From the NCBI RefSeq assembly GCF_004115155.1, contig NZ_RDSM01000002.1, positions 62,001-126,000 on the forward strand: 64,000 nucleotides of DNA. Direction: 5' to 3'. The notes under the pieces are model-generated. The model was not told where the DNA came from. It ran no database searches and saw only the letters and a list, made by a program, of their open reading frames with translations. This DNA is from Granulicella sibirica (GTDB lineage Bacteria > Acidobacteriota > Terriglobia > Terriglobales > Acidobacteriaceae). Below, in pieces: positions 43,598 to 53,066 of the stretch; the stretch's first letter is position 1; the number at the start of each line of letters is the position of its first letter. The translations under genes were made by a program, and so were the position numbers.

Positions 43598-46500
43598 ATG
43601 AAGAAGATCATCCTCTGTTGCCTCATGCTGTTGTCCGCATTCGCCGGGCACGCTCAGGTCGCGAACAACACATCGCTTGTCGGTACGGTTACAGATCCTT
43701 CCGGGGCCGTCGTTGCCGGGGCGAAGGTGATCGGTATCAATCGTGAGACGAAGGTTGAGTATCCTGCGACCACAAACGCGGAAGGATACTACTCGATTCC
43801 CTTCATCAACCCGGGCACATATGACGTGGTCGTCGACAAGGATGGCTTCCGCAAGGTGACTACCTCCGGCGTGGTCGTCACGCTGAACCTGTCGGTTCGT
43901 ACCGACGTTGCGGTCACGGTCGGCTCGGCCACGGATACGGTGACGGTCTCGGCTGAGACGCCAGCGCTTTCGACTGACGATGCCGTCATCGGCGAGACGC
44001 TGAGCGCGAAGACGGTGGAGAATCTTCCCATGAACACGCGCCGCGTGATGGAACTCGCGGCGACCGCGTCGAACATCATCGTCGGACCGAAGACCTCCTA
44101 CACGGGCGTTCCGCCGGGCGCGAACTTCATCGGCGCCGGTACGCGCGAAGTGACGAACTCGCTGACGCTCGACGGTATCACGATCATGAACTCGCTGATC
44201 TCCTCGTCGCCCGTCACGCCGAACCCCGATGCAGTTGCAGCGGTGCAGACGCAGAACGGAAACTACACTGCGCAGTATGGCGCGTACATGGGCGTCCACA
44301 TCAACGTGGACACCAAGTCGGGTACGAACAAGCTGCACGGAACCGTGTATGACTACGTGCAGAACGATTTTTTCAATGCGAAGCCGTTTACGGCTCTCTC
44401 GACGTCGCGCACGCCAGTGCTTCGGTTTAACCAGTTCGGTGCCGAGGTGGGCGGACCGATCGTGATTCCGCACGTTTTCAACGGACGCGACAAGGCGTTC
44501 TTCATGGGGTCGTATGAGGGCACACGCCGCATCTCTCAAGCCAACTCGACCGGTCAGCTCATCACGGACTCCATGCGTACGGGTGATTTCTCGGCCCTCT
44601 GCACCTCCTTTGTAGGAGGCACCTGCGCTGCTGGTGCCGGTATCCAGTTGAAGAACCCGGCAACAGGCGTGAACTATGCGAACAACCAGGTGACGAACAT
44701 CTCGCCGATCGCGACGGCATTGCTCGCCTACTATCCTCACCCCAACCTTGCAGGCGTGGGCACGAACTTCAACGAGAACATTGCGAGCGTCTTCAACAAG
44801 AATGCGACGCTCGATCGCGTCGATTACAACCTTGGAGAGAAGGTCCGGTTGTTTGCCCGCTACACGTATGAGAAGAGCAACGCGGTCAACGGCGCGATCG
44901 TTGCGACCTCGCAGAGCTTCTCTCCGACGACGGACTCAAATGCGGTCATCGGTTATACGCACATCATCAAGCCCAACCTGATTAACGATCTTCGGTTTGG
45001 CTACAACAAATTCACATCAAACCAGTTGAACTACTTCGCCCAGAATGGTCTTCTCGACGCAGGCACGAAGCTAGGCATCCCGGGCTTCGTCGCGGATACC
45101 GCGAACGGTAACCCGGGTATTCCGACGATCGCAATCAGCGGCGGGTATCAGGGTCTTGGAGCAGAAGGTACCAATTGGTTCCAGGATGACCGCACGCTTC
45201 ATGGTTATGACCAGATCAGCTACACAAGGGGCAGGCATAACTTCATGGCGGGTGCCGACATCCGGCGCATGACGATCGGACGCGCCGCGACCAACCAGAA
45301 CCGTGGTCAATTCAGCTTCACAGGAAACTACTCCGGAAATGCCGCCGCTGACTTCCTGACGGGTTACTCGCAGACGGTTATTACGCCGCTGTTCCAGATC
45401 AAGGCGTCGATCGCGGAGTGGCGCGATGGCTTCTTCGTGCAGGATAACTGGCAGGTTTCCCAAAAGCTCACGGTGCTGTATGGCGTGCGTTACGAACTGC
45501 CGACGGTGCCCTACAGCCTGAACGGCATCGGTCGCATTCTCAACAGCGACTACACCGCGCTGATCCCGACGAGTTCGGCGACCACCGGTGCGGCTTATAC
45601 GCCGGTGAAGGGCTTCAAATTCAATGGGCCGAATCATGATCTTGTCTCCCCGCGCCTCGGCCTTGCCTATCGAGCGACCGACAAGATCGTCGTTCGCTCG
45701 GGCGGCGGCATCTACTACAACCCGAACCACCTGAACGCGTACACGCTCTCCTCGAGCAACTATCCCTTCGCTGCATCGACGACCTACAGCGGACCGACGA
45801 GCGGGATTGCCACGCAGAGCTTCAGCAATCCTTCCGGGGGTGGAAGCGGATCGGCTTCCGCGGTTGCCGGTACTCCGGGAAGCTACCAGACCGCGTTTAC
45901 GGATAACTACTATCTGCCGACGCCGCGCCTGTACCAGTGGAACCTTGATACGGGCGTCGACCTGGGCCGTGGAAACGCGCTCGAGTTCCAGTATCTTGGT
46001 TCGCATTCGATCCACCTCGATCACTCCCTCTATCCGAACCAGCCGCTGCCGGGTGCCGGTTCGGTCAACCCGCGTCGCCCCTACCAGTTGTTCGGCCAAA
46101 TTCGCCAGATTCAGAACGACGGCCTGGGAACTTACCACGGTCTCACCGTCGTCTATCGTCAGCGCACATGGCACGGTCTTGATATGAATCTTGGTTACAC
46201 GTGGGCGCACACGCTGGACACGTCAAACGACGCGAACGGCGGGGGCACCCCGATGATCCAGTACAACCTGAAGGCGGACTATGGAAATGCCAACTGGGAT
46301 ATCCGGAACCGCTTCGTCGGTGCAGCGACCTATGCGATGCCGACGCTGGCCAGGTTCGGTCATCTCACGGACACGCTGGCTGGTGGATGGCATGCCAACA
46401 CGATCGTGACGATCCAGGGCGGTCAGCCCTTCAACGTCGGGATCACCAACGACCAGGCGAACGTCGGCGGTATCGGTACTCAGCGTCCCAACTATGTTCA

Positions 46501-46879
46501 CGCACCCGTCTTTACGTGTGGCAAGGCGCAGTACATTGCCAAGACTTCCTGCATCGACACCACGGCTTACTCGCTTCCGGCGCAGTACACCTTTGGCAAC
46601 TCTCACCGCAACGATCAGCGTGGACCCGGAGCGGCAAACGTCAGCCTCTCGGTGTTCAAAGACTTCCCGGTCTTTGAGAGCGTAAAGATCCAGCTGCGCG
46701 GCGAAGCGTTCAACGTTTTCAACCACGCGAATCTTGCAAATCCCGGAAACGTCACGTTGCCCACGGCCACCAACGGCGTGTTCAACTTCACCGGTTCCAC
46801 TTTCGGCGAGGTGACGGGAACGCAGAGCGGTCTCGGCGATCCCCGTATCCTGCAACTCGCGGGCAAGATCAACTTCTAA
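43598..46879 (+). CDS. Oar-like TonB-dependent receptor with CarboxypepD_reg domain
   Basis: A 1093-residue outer-membrane receptor. Signal peptide (KKIILCCLMLLSAFAGHAQ), then an Ig-like CarboxypepD_reg domain (LVGTVTDPSGAVVAGAKVIG, EGYYSIPFINPGTYDVVV). Next comes a plug domain (about residues 120-230, with SLTLDGITIMNSLISSSP and PDAVAAVQTQNGNYTAQYG), and then a large 22-strand-type barrel ending in LQLAGKINF. Typical of the SusC/Oar family that imports oligosaccharides, peptides or similar large solutes. AGGAG precedes the ATG. The regulator pair and palindrome lie upstream, and a strong terminator closes the unit before the secreted-enzyme genes. Confidence 0.93.
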   Translation: MKKIILCCLMLLSAFAGHAQVANNTSLVGTVTDPSGAVVAGAKVIGINRETKVEYPATTNAEGYYSIPFINPGTYDVVVDKDGFRKVTTSGVVVTLNLSVRTDVAVTVGSATDTVTVSAETPALSTDDAVIGETLSAKTVENLPMNTRRVMELAATASNIIVGPKTSYTGVPPGANFIGAGTREVTNSLTLDGITIMNSLISSSPVTPNPDAVAAVQTQNGNYTAQYGAYMGVHINVDTKSGTNKLHGTVYDYVQNDFFNAKPFTALSTSRTPVLRFNQFGAEVGGPIVIPHVFNGRDKAFFMGSYEGTRRISQANSTGQLITDSMRTGDFSALCTSFVGGTCAAGAGIQLKNPATGVNYANNQVTNISPIATALLAYYPHPNLAGVGTNFNENIASVFNKNATLDRVDYNLGEKVRLFARYTYEKSNAVNGAIVATSQSFSPTTDSNAVIGYTHIIKPNLINDLRFGYNKFTSNQLNYFAQNGLLDAGTKLGIPGFVADTANGNPGIPTIAISGGYQGLGAEGTNWFQDDRTLHGYDQISYTRGRHNFMAGADIRRMTIGRAATNQNRGQFSFTGNYSGNAAADFLTGYSQTVITPLFQIKASIAEWRDGFFVQDNWQVSQKLTVLYGVRYELPTVPYSLNGIGRILNSDYTALIPTSSATTGAAYTPVKGFKFNGPNHDLVSPRLGLAYRATDKIVVRSGGGIYYNPNHLNAYTLSSSNYPFAASTTYSGPTSGIATQSFSNPSGGGSGSASAVAGTPGSYQTAFTDNYYLPTPRLYQWNLDTGVDLGRGNALEFQYLGSHSIHLDHSLYPNQPLPGAGSVNPRRPYQLFGQIRQIQNDGLGTYHGLTVVYRQRTWHGLDMNLGYTWAHTLDTSNDANGGGTPMIQYNLKADYGNANWDIRNRFVGAATYAMPTLARFGHLTDTLAGGWHANTIVTIQGGQPFNVGITNDQANVGGIGTQRPNYVHAPVFTCGKAQYIAKTSCIDTTAYSLPAQYTFGNSHRNDQRGPGAANVSLSVFKDFPVFESVKIQLRGEAFNVFNHANLANPGNVTLPTATNGVFNFTGSTFGEVTGTQSGLGDPRILQLAGKINF

Positions 46880-46894
46880 CGAGTTGCATCACTG

Positions 46895-46933
46895 ACAGCC
46901 GCCGAGGGTCGACTTCGGCGGCTGTTTTCTTTT
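46895..46933 (+). terminator. Rho-independent terminator of the TonB receptor gene
   Basis: ACAGCCGCCGA pairs perfectly with TCGGCGGCTGT (11 bp, plus a G-T pair) around a short loop and is followed by TTTTCTTTT. Located 16 bp past the receptor stop. Confidence 0.9.
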
Positions 46934-46987
46934 GCGGATCATACGCGCTAGGATCGTAGTCATCTGATTGGGCTGGAGATGCTGCAC

Positions 46988-47770
46988 ATGTTGTTTGCTC
47001 GGACACAGGGGTTGGTTCGGAAGGGTTTGTATCTTGCCGCGGGGCTTGGCGTGCTTGCGACGACTGCACTCGGGGTTATGGTGTATGCCGATACTCCGAT
47101 GACGGCGGCCGATTACGAGAAGGATCCGGTGAAGATGCTGGAGGCTTACCGGCATGTCGAGGCGGCTTCGGTGTCGGATGCGGAAGAGCAGATGCTGCAT
47201 GAGAAGCACTACATGTCGCATGCGATGCAGCCTGTGTTTCCGACGAAGTTCGCGGGTACGGCGTTGACGGTCTTGCTGAAGAAGGAAGAGAACAAGGATC
47301 CGAACGCACTCGGCGGGATGCTGTCGGCGATCGATAGCGGTGGGCCCGGATCGGTGTACGTGATGAAGGTGGAGGATGGCGCGGATATTGCCGGCATGGG
47401 CGGGTTGATGGGGACGGCGATGTTCGCGCGTGGGTTTGCCGGCGCGGTTGTGGATGGGGGCGTAAGGGATCTGCCGCAGTTGAAGAGGATCGGGTTTCCG
47501 GTGTATTCGACGGGCGCGGTGCCCTCGACGTCGGTGTCGCATTACCGGTTCGGCGGGATGAATGTGCCGGTCGAGATGGCGGGCACGATGGTGAACGGGA
47601 ACGACATTATCTGTGCCGATCAGGATGGTGTTGTCGTCGTGCCACGGGCGCGGGCGGCGGAGGTTCTGGTGCTTGCGCAGAAGCTGGATAACAGCGAGCA
47701 CAGCATGTATCCGTACATCGAGAAGTTTCACTCGATCGTCGAGGCGGTGAAGCAGTTCGGGCGGATTTAG
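46988..47770 (+). CDS. Exported RraA-family (HMG/CHA aldolase-like) protein
   Basis: 260 residues. The N-terminal anchor/signal (KGLYLAAGLGVLATTALGVMVYA) is unusual for this normally cytoplasmic family. The core matches RraA / 4-hydroxy-4-methyl-2-oxoglutarate aldolase: a FAGTALTVLLKK strand, then ARGFAGAVVDGGVRDLPQLK, which carries the Arg-Asp of the active site, and NGNDIICADQDGVVVVPR. Known enzymes perform metal-dependent retro-aldol cleavage or oxaloacetate decarboxylation. I chose the ATG at 46988 because GGAG is 9 bp upstream; the ATG at 46979 directly touches it. It is first in a run of secreted catabolic enzymes after the TonB receptor. Confidence 0.8.
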   Translation: MLFARTQGLVRKGLYLAAGLGVLATTALGVMVYADTPMTAADYEKDPVKMLEAYRHVEAASVSDAEEQMLHEKHYMSHAMQPVFPTKFAGTALTVLLKKEENKDPNALGGMLSAIDSGGPGSVYVMKVEDGADIAGMGGLMGTAMFARGFAGAVVDGGVRDLPQLKRIGFPVYSTGAVPSTSVSHYRFGGMNVPVEMAGTMVNGNDIICADQDGVVVVPRARAAEVLVLAQKLDNSEHSMYPYIEKFHSIVEAVKQFGRI

Positions 47771-47943
47771 GGTCTCGCGTCGAGTGAGGTAGTTTAGTTG
47801 CTACAGCATTTGCCCTATGACAAATGTGTGAATCTGTCGTTGAATGGTTCCATCTGATTCCCCTCTTGCTTCTGCTGCGCTGATGCCTGCCTGATGAGCC
47901 TTCCCGGCTGGCTTTGGCGCTCAGAGGAGTCACGGAGCACTCC

Positions 47944-49239
47944 ATGCAGACGCCCGAAGTTCGAGCCGGTCTTCTCTCTCGACGCCGCTTCTTTCAGTGG
48001 ACCAGTTCGCTTGCCGCTACGGTTGGCCTTGCACCCGCGATGTCTTCGGCCAGGGCCCTTGCCGAGCCGACGTTGCCTGAAGGCGAGGACTACTACGACA
48101 AGCTGGGCGTGACGAAGATCATCAACGCCGCGGGGACGTACACGATGTTCACGGCGGCGTGCATGCCTCCGTCGGTGCTGGCCGCGGTGCAGAAGGCCGC
48201 GTTGCACCCGGTAAGGCTGCATGACCTGCAGCAGAAGTCGGGTGAGTACATCGCGAAGAAGCTGCAGTGCGAGGGCGCGATTGTGACCTCGGGTGCTTCG
48301 GGGGCGATCAGTCTCGCGACCGCGGCTTGTATGCAGCATGCGAATAACATCAGCCCGCTGGCGATGCCTCAGGCGATCGATGGCATGAAGAACCAGGTGA
48401 TTGTGCAGAAGGCGCATCGGTATGGGTATGACCATGCGATGTTTCTGTGCGGAGCGCGCGTGACGGAGGTCGTCACGATGGACGACTACAAGCGTGCGTG
48501 CGACGCGGGCAATGCGATCATGACGAACTTCTTCAATGCTGCGGAGGAAGAAGACGGGCTGCCGGGGACGGCGCAGATCGGGCGCGAGGAGTGGCTGCGG
48601 GTGGCGCATGACCACGGGATTCCATGCCACATCGATGCGGCGGCGGATATGCCTCCGATTTCCAATCTTTGGAAGTACACGGGGATGGGCTTCGATCTTG
48701 TTGCCTTCTCGGGTGGCAAGGGAATGCGCGGGCCGCAGAACGCCGGGCTCCTGCTAGGTAAGAAAGAGTTGATCGATCTTGCGAACCAGAACAACAATCC
48801 GGGCGATGGTGTTGGGCGCGGGATGAAGGTGGCGAAGGAGCAGGTGGTCGGCATGGTGGCGGCGGTCGACTGGGTGCTTTCGCATACGGAAGAGTCGATG
48901 CAGGGCGACTACCAGAAGCGCGTCGATGTGATTGTGAAGCAGGTGAAAGATATTCCGTCGGTGAAGACGGAGACGGTGGTTCCGAAGATTGCGAATCATG
49001 TGCCGCACCTGCTGATCCGGTTCGACCCGGCGGCTACCGGCACGACGACGAAGGAGATCGTGGCGGCCCTGCGGGCGCAGACGCCTTCGATCGAGTTGAA
49101 TCCGAACACCGGGCGTAAGCCCAACCAGGGGATTCCGTCGGATGCGAACACGCTTGTGGTTGGGGTGTGGATGCTGCAGCCGGGTGAGGATGAGATTGTG
49201 GGCAAGCATATTCGCGCTGCTCTTACCAAGAAAGCTTAG
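47944..49239 (+). CDS. Tat-exported SelA-fold PLP enzyme 1
   Basis: 431 residues with a Tat signal (SRRRFFQWTSSLAATVGLAP). The body is a fold-type I PLP enzyme of the SelA-like / D-glucosaminate-6-phosphate ammonia-lyase group: VTKIINAAGTYTMF at the start, IVTSGASGAISLATAACM for phosphate binding, IPCHIDAAADMPPI with the PLP-ring aspartate, and the lysine in AFSGGKGMRGPQNAG (Lys259). Such enzymes cleave bonds in amino acids or amino-sugar acids, often by elimination of water and ammonia. The export signal suggests folding with cofactor before translocation. A RidA-type gene follows after 14 bp, fitting enamine release. Substrate unknown. Confidence 0.85.
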   Translation: MQTPEVRAGLLSRRRFFQWTSSLAATVGLAPAMSSARALAEPTLPEGEDYYDKLGVTKIINAAGTYTMFTAACMPPSVLAAVQKAALHPVRLHDLQQKSGEYIAKKLQCEGAIVTSGASGAISLATAACMQHANNISPLAMPQAIDGMKNQVIVQKAHRYGYDHAMFLCGARVTEVVTMDDYKRACDAGNAIMTNFFNAAEEEDGLPGTAQIGREEWLRVAHDHGIPCHIDAAADMPPISNLWKYTGMGFDLVAFSGGKGMRGPQNAGLLLGKKELIDLANQNNNPGDGVGRGMKVAKEQVVGMVAAVDWVLSHTEESMQGDYQKRVDVIVKQVKDIPSVKTETVVPKIANHVPHLLIRFDPAATGTTTKEIVAALRAQTPSIELNPNTGRKPNQGIPSDANTLVVGVWMLQPGEDEIVGKHIRAALTKKA

Positions 49240-49253
49240 ATAGAAACGAAGGG

Positions 49254-49775
49254 ATGATGACGATGGAAAAGCAGACACGCAGGGGACTTTTGAAGAATGC
49301 CGCAGCGGCGGCGGTCGGCGCGACTGGCGCGGTTGCCATGATTCCGGAGGCGCAGGCACAGGCTCCGGCTATTGAGTGGAAGAAGAAGGCTGTGAAGCGT
49401 GCGCCGAGTGGAGATAAGGTGCTTGCGCCGACTCCGGGTGCGGCTCCGGATAAGCCACCACTGTTCAACGGCATTATCAGCTTCGGCAATCTCGTGTTTC
49501 TTGCAGGCGTTGGGGCACATTTTCAAGGCACGATTGAGGAGCATACGAAGCACGTACTTGATGAGTTGGAGGCAAACCTGAAGCTCGCGGGCTCTTCGAT
49601 GGAGAAGGTGCTCAAGGTAAATGTGTATCTGAGCGATTTGAAGGACTACGCGGGCATGAACTCGGTGTACCAGGGACGCTGGGGGAGCGTGCCTCCGGTG
49701 CGGACGACGATCGCGGTCGCGGGCGGTGTTCCGGGTAACTCGCTGGTCGAGATCGACTGCATCGCTTCTATCTAG
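49254..49775 (+). CDS. Tat-exported RidA-family enamine/imine deaminase 1
   Basis: 173 residues. A Tat signal (QTRRGLLKNAAAAAVGATGA) precedes a RidA (YjgF/YER057c) domain: LFNGIISFGNLVFLAGVG, HTKHVLDELEANLKLAGSSM, KVLKVNVYLSDL, and PPVRTTIAVAGGVPGNSLVE, in which the arginine matches the RidA catalytic arginine. RidA hydrolyses reactive enamines/imines released by PLP ammonia-lyases to keto acids plus ammonia. Its position between two SelA-fold PLP genes supports this job in the periplasm. Starts at 49254, 49257 and 49263 are all possible; GAAGGG upstream suits the third best. Confidence 0.88.
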   Translation: MMTMEKQTRRGLLKNAAAAAVGATGAVAMIPEAQAQAPAIEWKKKAVKRAPSGDKVLAPTPGAAPDKPPLFNGIISFGNLVFLAGVGAHFQGTIEEHTKHVLDELEANLKLAGSSMEKVLKVNVYLSDLKDYAGMNSVYQGRWGSVPPVRTTIAVAGGVPGNSLVEIDCIASI

Positions 49776-49844
49776 ATCCTTCCCCTCACTCGTTGGATCG
49801 GCGCGCACGAGCAATCACGAATTACGAAAGAACAGGCGAATACT

Positions 49845-51455
49845 ATGTCACTCTTCGGCAAGGCGCGCTGGTCCAGGCGAGACCTCCTCAAGCAGTCCGG
49901 TATCCTCTCGGCCGGGGCCGCAATGTCTCCTATGTCGGCTTCCGCGGCGGCGCTGATCGATCCGCCACAGGCTGCTTGGAAGCCCGCGTTCCCGGTGAGC
50001 GCGACGGAGAATCTGTACACGAAGATCGGGGTACGGCCGATCGTGAATGCGCGTGGAACGTATACGATCATCTCGGGCTCGCAGTCTCTTCCGCAGGTGA
50101 AGCAGGCGATGTACGAGGCGTCGCAGTACTATGTGCATCTTGATGAGCTGATGCCGGCGATCGGCGCGGAGATCGCGATGCATATGGGGGCGCCGATGGC
50201 GATCGTGACGACGGGTTGCGAGGCAGCGATTGCGCTGGCTACGGTGGCCTGCATCGTAGGCACGGATCCTGAGAAGTCGCAGGCGATGCCGTACAAGAAG
50301 ACGAAGGATCAGGTCATCATTCCGAAGTACTCGCGGAACCAGTATGACTTCGGTGTGCGCATGTCGGGCCCTGAGATCGTCGAGGTGGAGACGGTGGAGG
50401 ATCTTCGCTCGAAGATCAGTGAGCGCACGGCGATGATCTATCTGCTTTCGGGGCCTGAGGCGTTCACGAATCAGCTCTCGATCAAGGTCGTGTGCGCGAT
50501 TGCGAAGGAGAAGAATGTTCCTGTGTTCGTGGATGCGGCGGCGGAAGAGCCGATCGTTCCGAATATCCACCTTGCGGCGGGTGCGACGTTTGTCGGTTAC
50601 TCGGGCGGTAAGTGTATGCGGGGGCCGCAGGCGGCGGGCGTTCTGCTTGGACCGAAAGACTTGTGTGCGGCGGCGTTCTGGAATGCTGCTCCTCACCATA
50701 ACTGGGGGCGTGCGCTCAAGGTCGGCAAGGAAGAGCAGATGGGCATGCTCGCTGCCGTGCGTGAGTGGTACAAGCGCGACCATGCGGCGGAGCAGAAGCA
50801 ATGGCTGGAATGGGATACTTATATTGCGAATGCGGTGAAGGATATTCCGTCGGTGACGACGAAGATCAACATGCCGGACGACGATCTCTCGAACCGCGCC
50901 CCGACGCTCGACATTATGTGGGATGCGGCGAAGGTCGGGATCACGGGAACGGAGCTTGTTGCGATGCTCGACAAGGGAACGCCGAGGATCCTGATTGGCG
51001 GTGGCTCCGGACGGCGGCCGGACATGATGAACTCATCGCTCAACATCATGCCGTACATGATGATGCCCGGCGATTACAAGATTGTTGCGGCTGCTATTTC
51101 GAAGTACATGCGGAACCCCGGTAAGTTCGAGAATCCTCCTGTGTATACAGGAGCTACGGCGCAGCTTGCCGGTACGTGGAATGTGAAGATTAAGTACACA
51201 CGCGGCGTAGGCGAACAGCAGTTCGTGCTGGAGCAGAATGGAGCTTCGGTGAAGGGGCAACACAAGGGCGAGATCTACGACGCGCCGCTCACGGGTAAGA
51301 TCGATGCCGATCACGTCATGCTGCGAAGCTCAATGATCGGTGGCGGGGTTTATATCTCCTTCGTCTTTACGGGCGTTCTTTCTGGCAATACCTTGTCAGG
51401 CGATGTGCGGATGGGCGAGTATGGCGCCGCGACGTTTACGGCGACAAAGGCATAG
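49845..51455 (+). CDS. Tat-exported SelA-fold PLP enzyme 2 with C-terminal beta domain
   Basis: 536 residues. Tat signal (SRRDLLKQSGILSAGAAMSP). SelA-like core: GVRPIVNARGTYTIISGS, MAIVTTGCEAAIALATVACI, VPVFVDAAAEEPIVPNIH, and the PLP lysine in GYSGGKCMRGPQAAG (Lys256). Residues from about 440 on form an extra beta-rich domain (GTWNVKIKYTRGVGEQQFVL, GQHKGEIYDAPLTGKIDADH, LSGDVRMGEYGAATFTA). That domain resembles one appended to other acidobacterial secreted hydrolases and perhaps has a binding role. It is a paralogue of the gene at 47944, follows the RidA gene by 69 bp, and is separated from the amidohydrolase by a terminator-like hairpin. Confidence 0.85.
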   Translation: MSLFGKARWSRRDLLKQSGILSAGAAMSPMSASAAALIDPPQAAWKPAFPVSATENLYTKIGVRPIVNARGTYTIISGSQSLPQVKQAMYEASQYYVHLDELMPAIGAEIAMHMGAPMAIVTTGCEAAIALATVACIVGTDPEKSQAMPYKKTKDQVIIPKYSRNQYDFGVRMSGPEIVEVETVEDLRSKISERTAMIYLLSGPEAFTNQLSIKVVCAIAKEKNVPVFVDAAAEEPIVPNIHLAAGATFVGYSGGKCMRGPQAAGVLLGPKDLCAAAFWNAAPHHNWGRALKVGKEEQMGMLAAVREWYKRDHAAEQKQWLEWDTYIANAVKDIPSVTTKINMPDDDLSNRAPTLDIMWDAAKVGITGTELVAMLDKGTPRILIGGGSGRRPDMMNSSLNIMPYMMMPGDYKIVAAAISKYMRNPGKFENPPVYTGATAQLAGTWNVKIKYTRGVGEQQFVLEQNGASVKGQHKGEIYDAPLTGKIDADHVMLRSSMIGGGVYISFVFTGVLSGNTLSGDVRMGEYGAATFTATKA

Positions 51456-51461
51456 TTTGAC

Positions 51462-51497
51462 GGTCCGGAGGGTGTCTTCTCCGGATCCTTCTTTTTC
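51462..51497 (+). terminator. Terminator-like hairpin between PLP enzyme 2 and amidohydrolase
   Basis: GGTCCGGAG pairs with CTCCGGATC (9 bp, one G-T) around an 8-nt loop, followed by CTTCTTTTTC. It may end the upstream operon or act as a partial attenuator before the amidohydrolase gene at 51538. Confidence 0.7.
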
Positions 51498-51537
51498 GCG
51501 ATTGCAGTCTCAGCATTCATCTTTGAGGGGTCACATC

Positions 51538-52947
51538 ATGAAGGTCAGTCCGCTTTGCCGAGCCGTTTTCAGTTGTACCGTTCTTCTATCGACTGCCGCG
51601 TTTTCGCAGGGACGGAACCGGCCGCCGATGCCGCCGAATCCGCTTCCGTATGACCTGCTGCTGAAGGGCGGGCACCTGATCGATGACAAGAACCGTATCG
51701 ACGCGATCAGCGACGTCGGGATCAAGGACGGGAAGGTTGCGGCTGTCGGCGCGGACCTGAAGACGTCGGATGCGCTAAAGACGATCGATGTGAAGGGGCT
51801 GTATGTATCGCCGGGGCTGATCGATCTACATACGCATGTGTATACGGGCACGGGCGAGCGTGGGTCGTATGCCGGAGATGAGTCGGTGTATCCGGATGGG
51901 TTCACGCTGCGCAACGGCGTGACGACGATCGTGGACGCCGGCAGCTCGGGGTGGAAGAACTTCGATGACTTCAAGGATAAGATCATCGATCGCTCGAAGA
52001 CACGTGTGCTGGCCGAGTTGAACATCGTTGGTTCGGGTATGCGTGGAGGCAAGTACGAAGACAACCTTGACGACATGGATGGCAAGCTGACCGGCGATAA
52101 GGCGAAGCTGTTTCCGGGCGTGATCGTGGGCGTGAAGAGCGCGCACTTTACCGGGCCGGAGTGGAAGCCGTATGACCAAGCGGTGATCGCGGGGAATATT
52201 GCGAATATTCCGGTGATGATCGACTACGGTGCGAACCGGGTGGAGCGGCCGTTGATCCAGTTAGTGTCGTCGCACCTTCGGCCGGGCGATATCTATACGC
52301 ACTGCTTCTCTGGGCTGCGCGGCGAGCAGGACCAGAAGACCGGCGGGCCTTCGGAGGCGCTTCTGATCATGCGGAAGCGCGGCATTTATTGCGACGTGGG
52401 GCATGGTGGCGGGTCGTTCGCGTGGACCGTGGCGGCTCCGATTTTGAAGGCGGGGTATAAGCCGGATTCGATCTCGACCGACCTCCATATCGGGTCGATG
52501 AACAACGGCATGAAAGACATCCTGAATGTCGCAGACAAGATGATGGTGATTGGCGAGACGACGCAGGAGGTGATCGCGCAGATGACATGGCATCCGGCGC
52601 GTGAGATCAAGCAGGAGCAGCTTGGGAACCTGTCGGTTGGGGCGATTGCCGATGTGGCTGTGCTGTCGATGGAGACCGGGAACTATGGCTTCGTCGACAT
52701 GTACAACACGAAGATGATGGGAACCAAGAAGCTGGTGTGCGAACTGACGCTGAAGGATGGGAAGGTTGTGTATGACCTGAACGGGATCTCGGCGGATATG
52801 TGGGATGCGACGGAGCACTCCGCTGACCAGAGGCAGTCGCGGCGGTGGACTACGTTCAATGAGCGGCCGTTTGGGGCGACGCACGGACAGCGGTTTCCGG
52901 CGTCGGTGCCTGTGGGTTCCATTCCGGCCCCGACTACGCCGAAGTAG
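51538..52947 (+). CDS. Exported amidohydrolase (EF_0837/AHA_3915-like deacetylase family)
   Basis: 469 residues with a signal peptide (CRAVFSCTVLLSTAAFSQ). The sequence is a cyclic-amidohydrolase TIM barrel: YDLLLKGGHLIDDKNRIDAI, YVSPGLIDLHTHVY with the HxH metal ligands (about residue 98), VIVGVKSAHFTGPEW with a likely carboxylated-lysine region, DIYTHCFSG, RGIYCDVGHGGGSFAW and SISTDLHIGSMNNG with the last aspartate. The family called EF_0837/AHA_3915 occurs next to SelA-related genes in other bacteria. It probably hydrolyses an amide (for example N-acyl or carbamoyl groups) before the PLP enzymes act. Start: the ATG heading the signal. A strong terminator follows. Confidence 0.86.
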   Translation: MKVSPLCRAVFSCTVLLSTAAFSQGRNRPPMPPNPLPYDLLLKGGHLIDDKNRIDAISDVGIKDGKVAAVGADLKTSDALKTIDVKGLYVSPGLIDLHTHVYTGTGERGSYAGDESVYPDGFTLRNGVTTIVDAGSSGWKNFDDFKDKIIDRSKTRVLAELNIVGSGMRGGKYEDNLDDMDGKLTGDKAKLFPGVIVGVKSAHFTGPEWKPYDQAVIAGNIANIPVMIDYGANRVERPLIQLVSSHLRPGDIYTHCFSGLRGEQDQKTGGPSEALLIMRKRGIYCDVGHGGGSFAWTVAAPILKAGYKPDSISTDLHIGSMNNGMKDILNVADKMMVIGETTQEVIAQMTWHPAREIKQEQLGNLSVGAIADVAVLSMETGNYGFVDMYNTKMMGTKKLVCELTLKDGKVVYDLNGISADMWDATEHSADQRQSRRWTTFNERPFGATHGQRFPASVPVGSIPAPTTPK

Positions 52948-52967
52948 AGAGGTGGGTGGCCAGGATG

Positions 52968-52997
52968 CGGCGTCCGTAGGGATCGGACGCCGTTTCT
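52968..52997 (+). terminator. Rho-independent terminator after the amidohydrolase
   Basis: CGGCGTCCG pairs perfectly with CGGACGCCG (9 bp) around TAGGGAT and is followed by TTTCTG. It closes the enzyme block before the DUF3299-ABC operon. Confidence 0.82.
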
Positions 52998-53066
52998 GTA
53001 TCGGGCGCATCTAAACAGGTGGTGGCAACGTCAGGGTATGCAGGCGATAGCTGCCTGGAGGGAACG

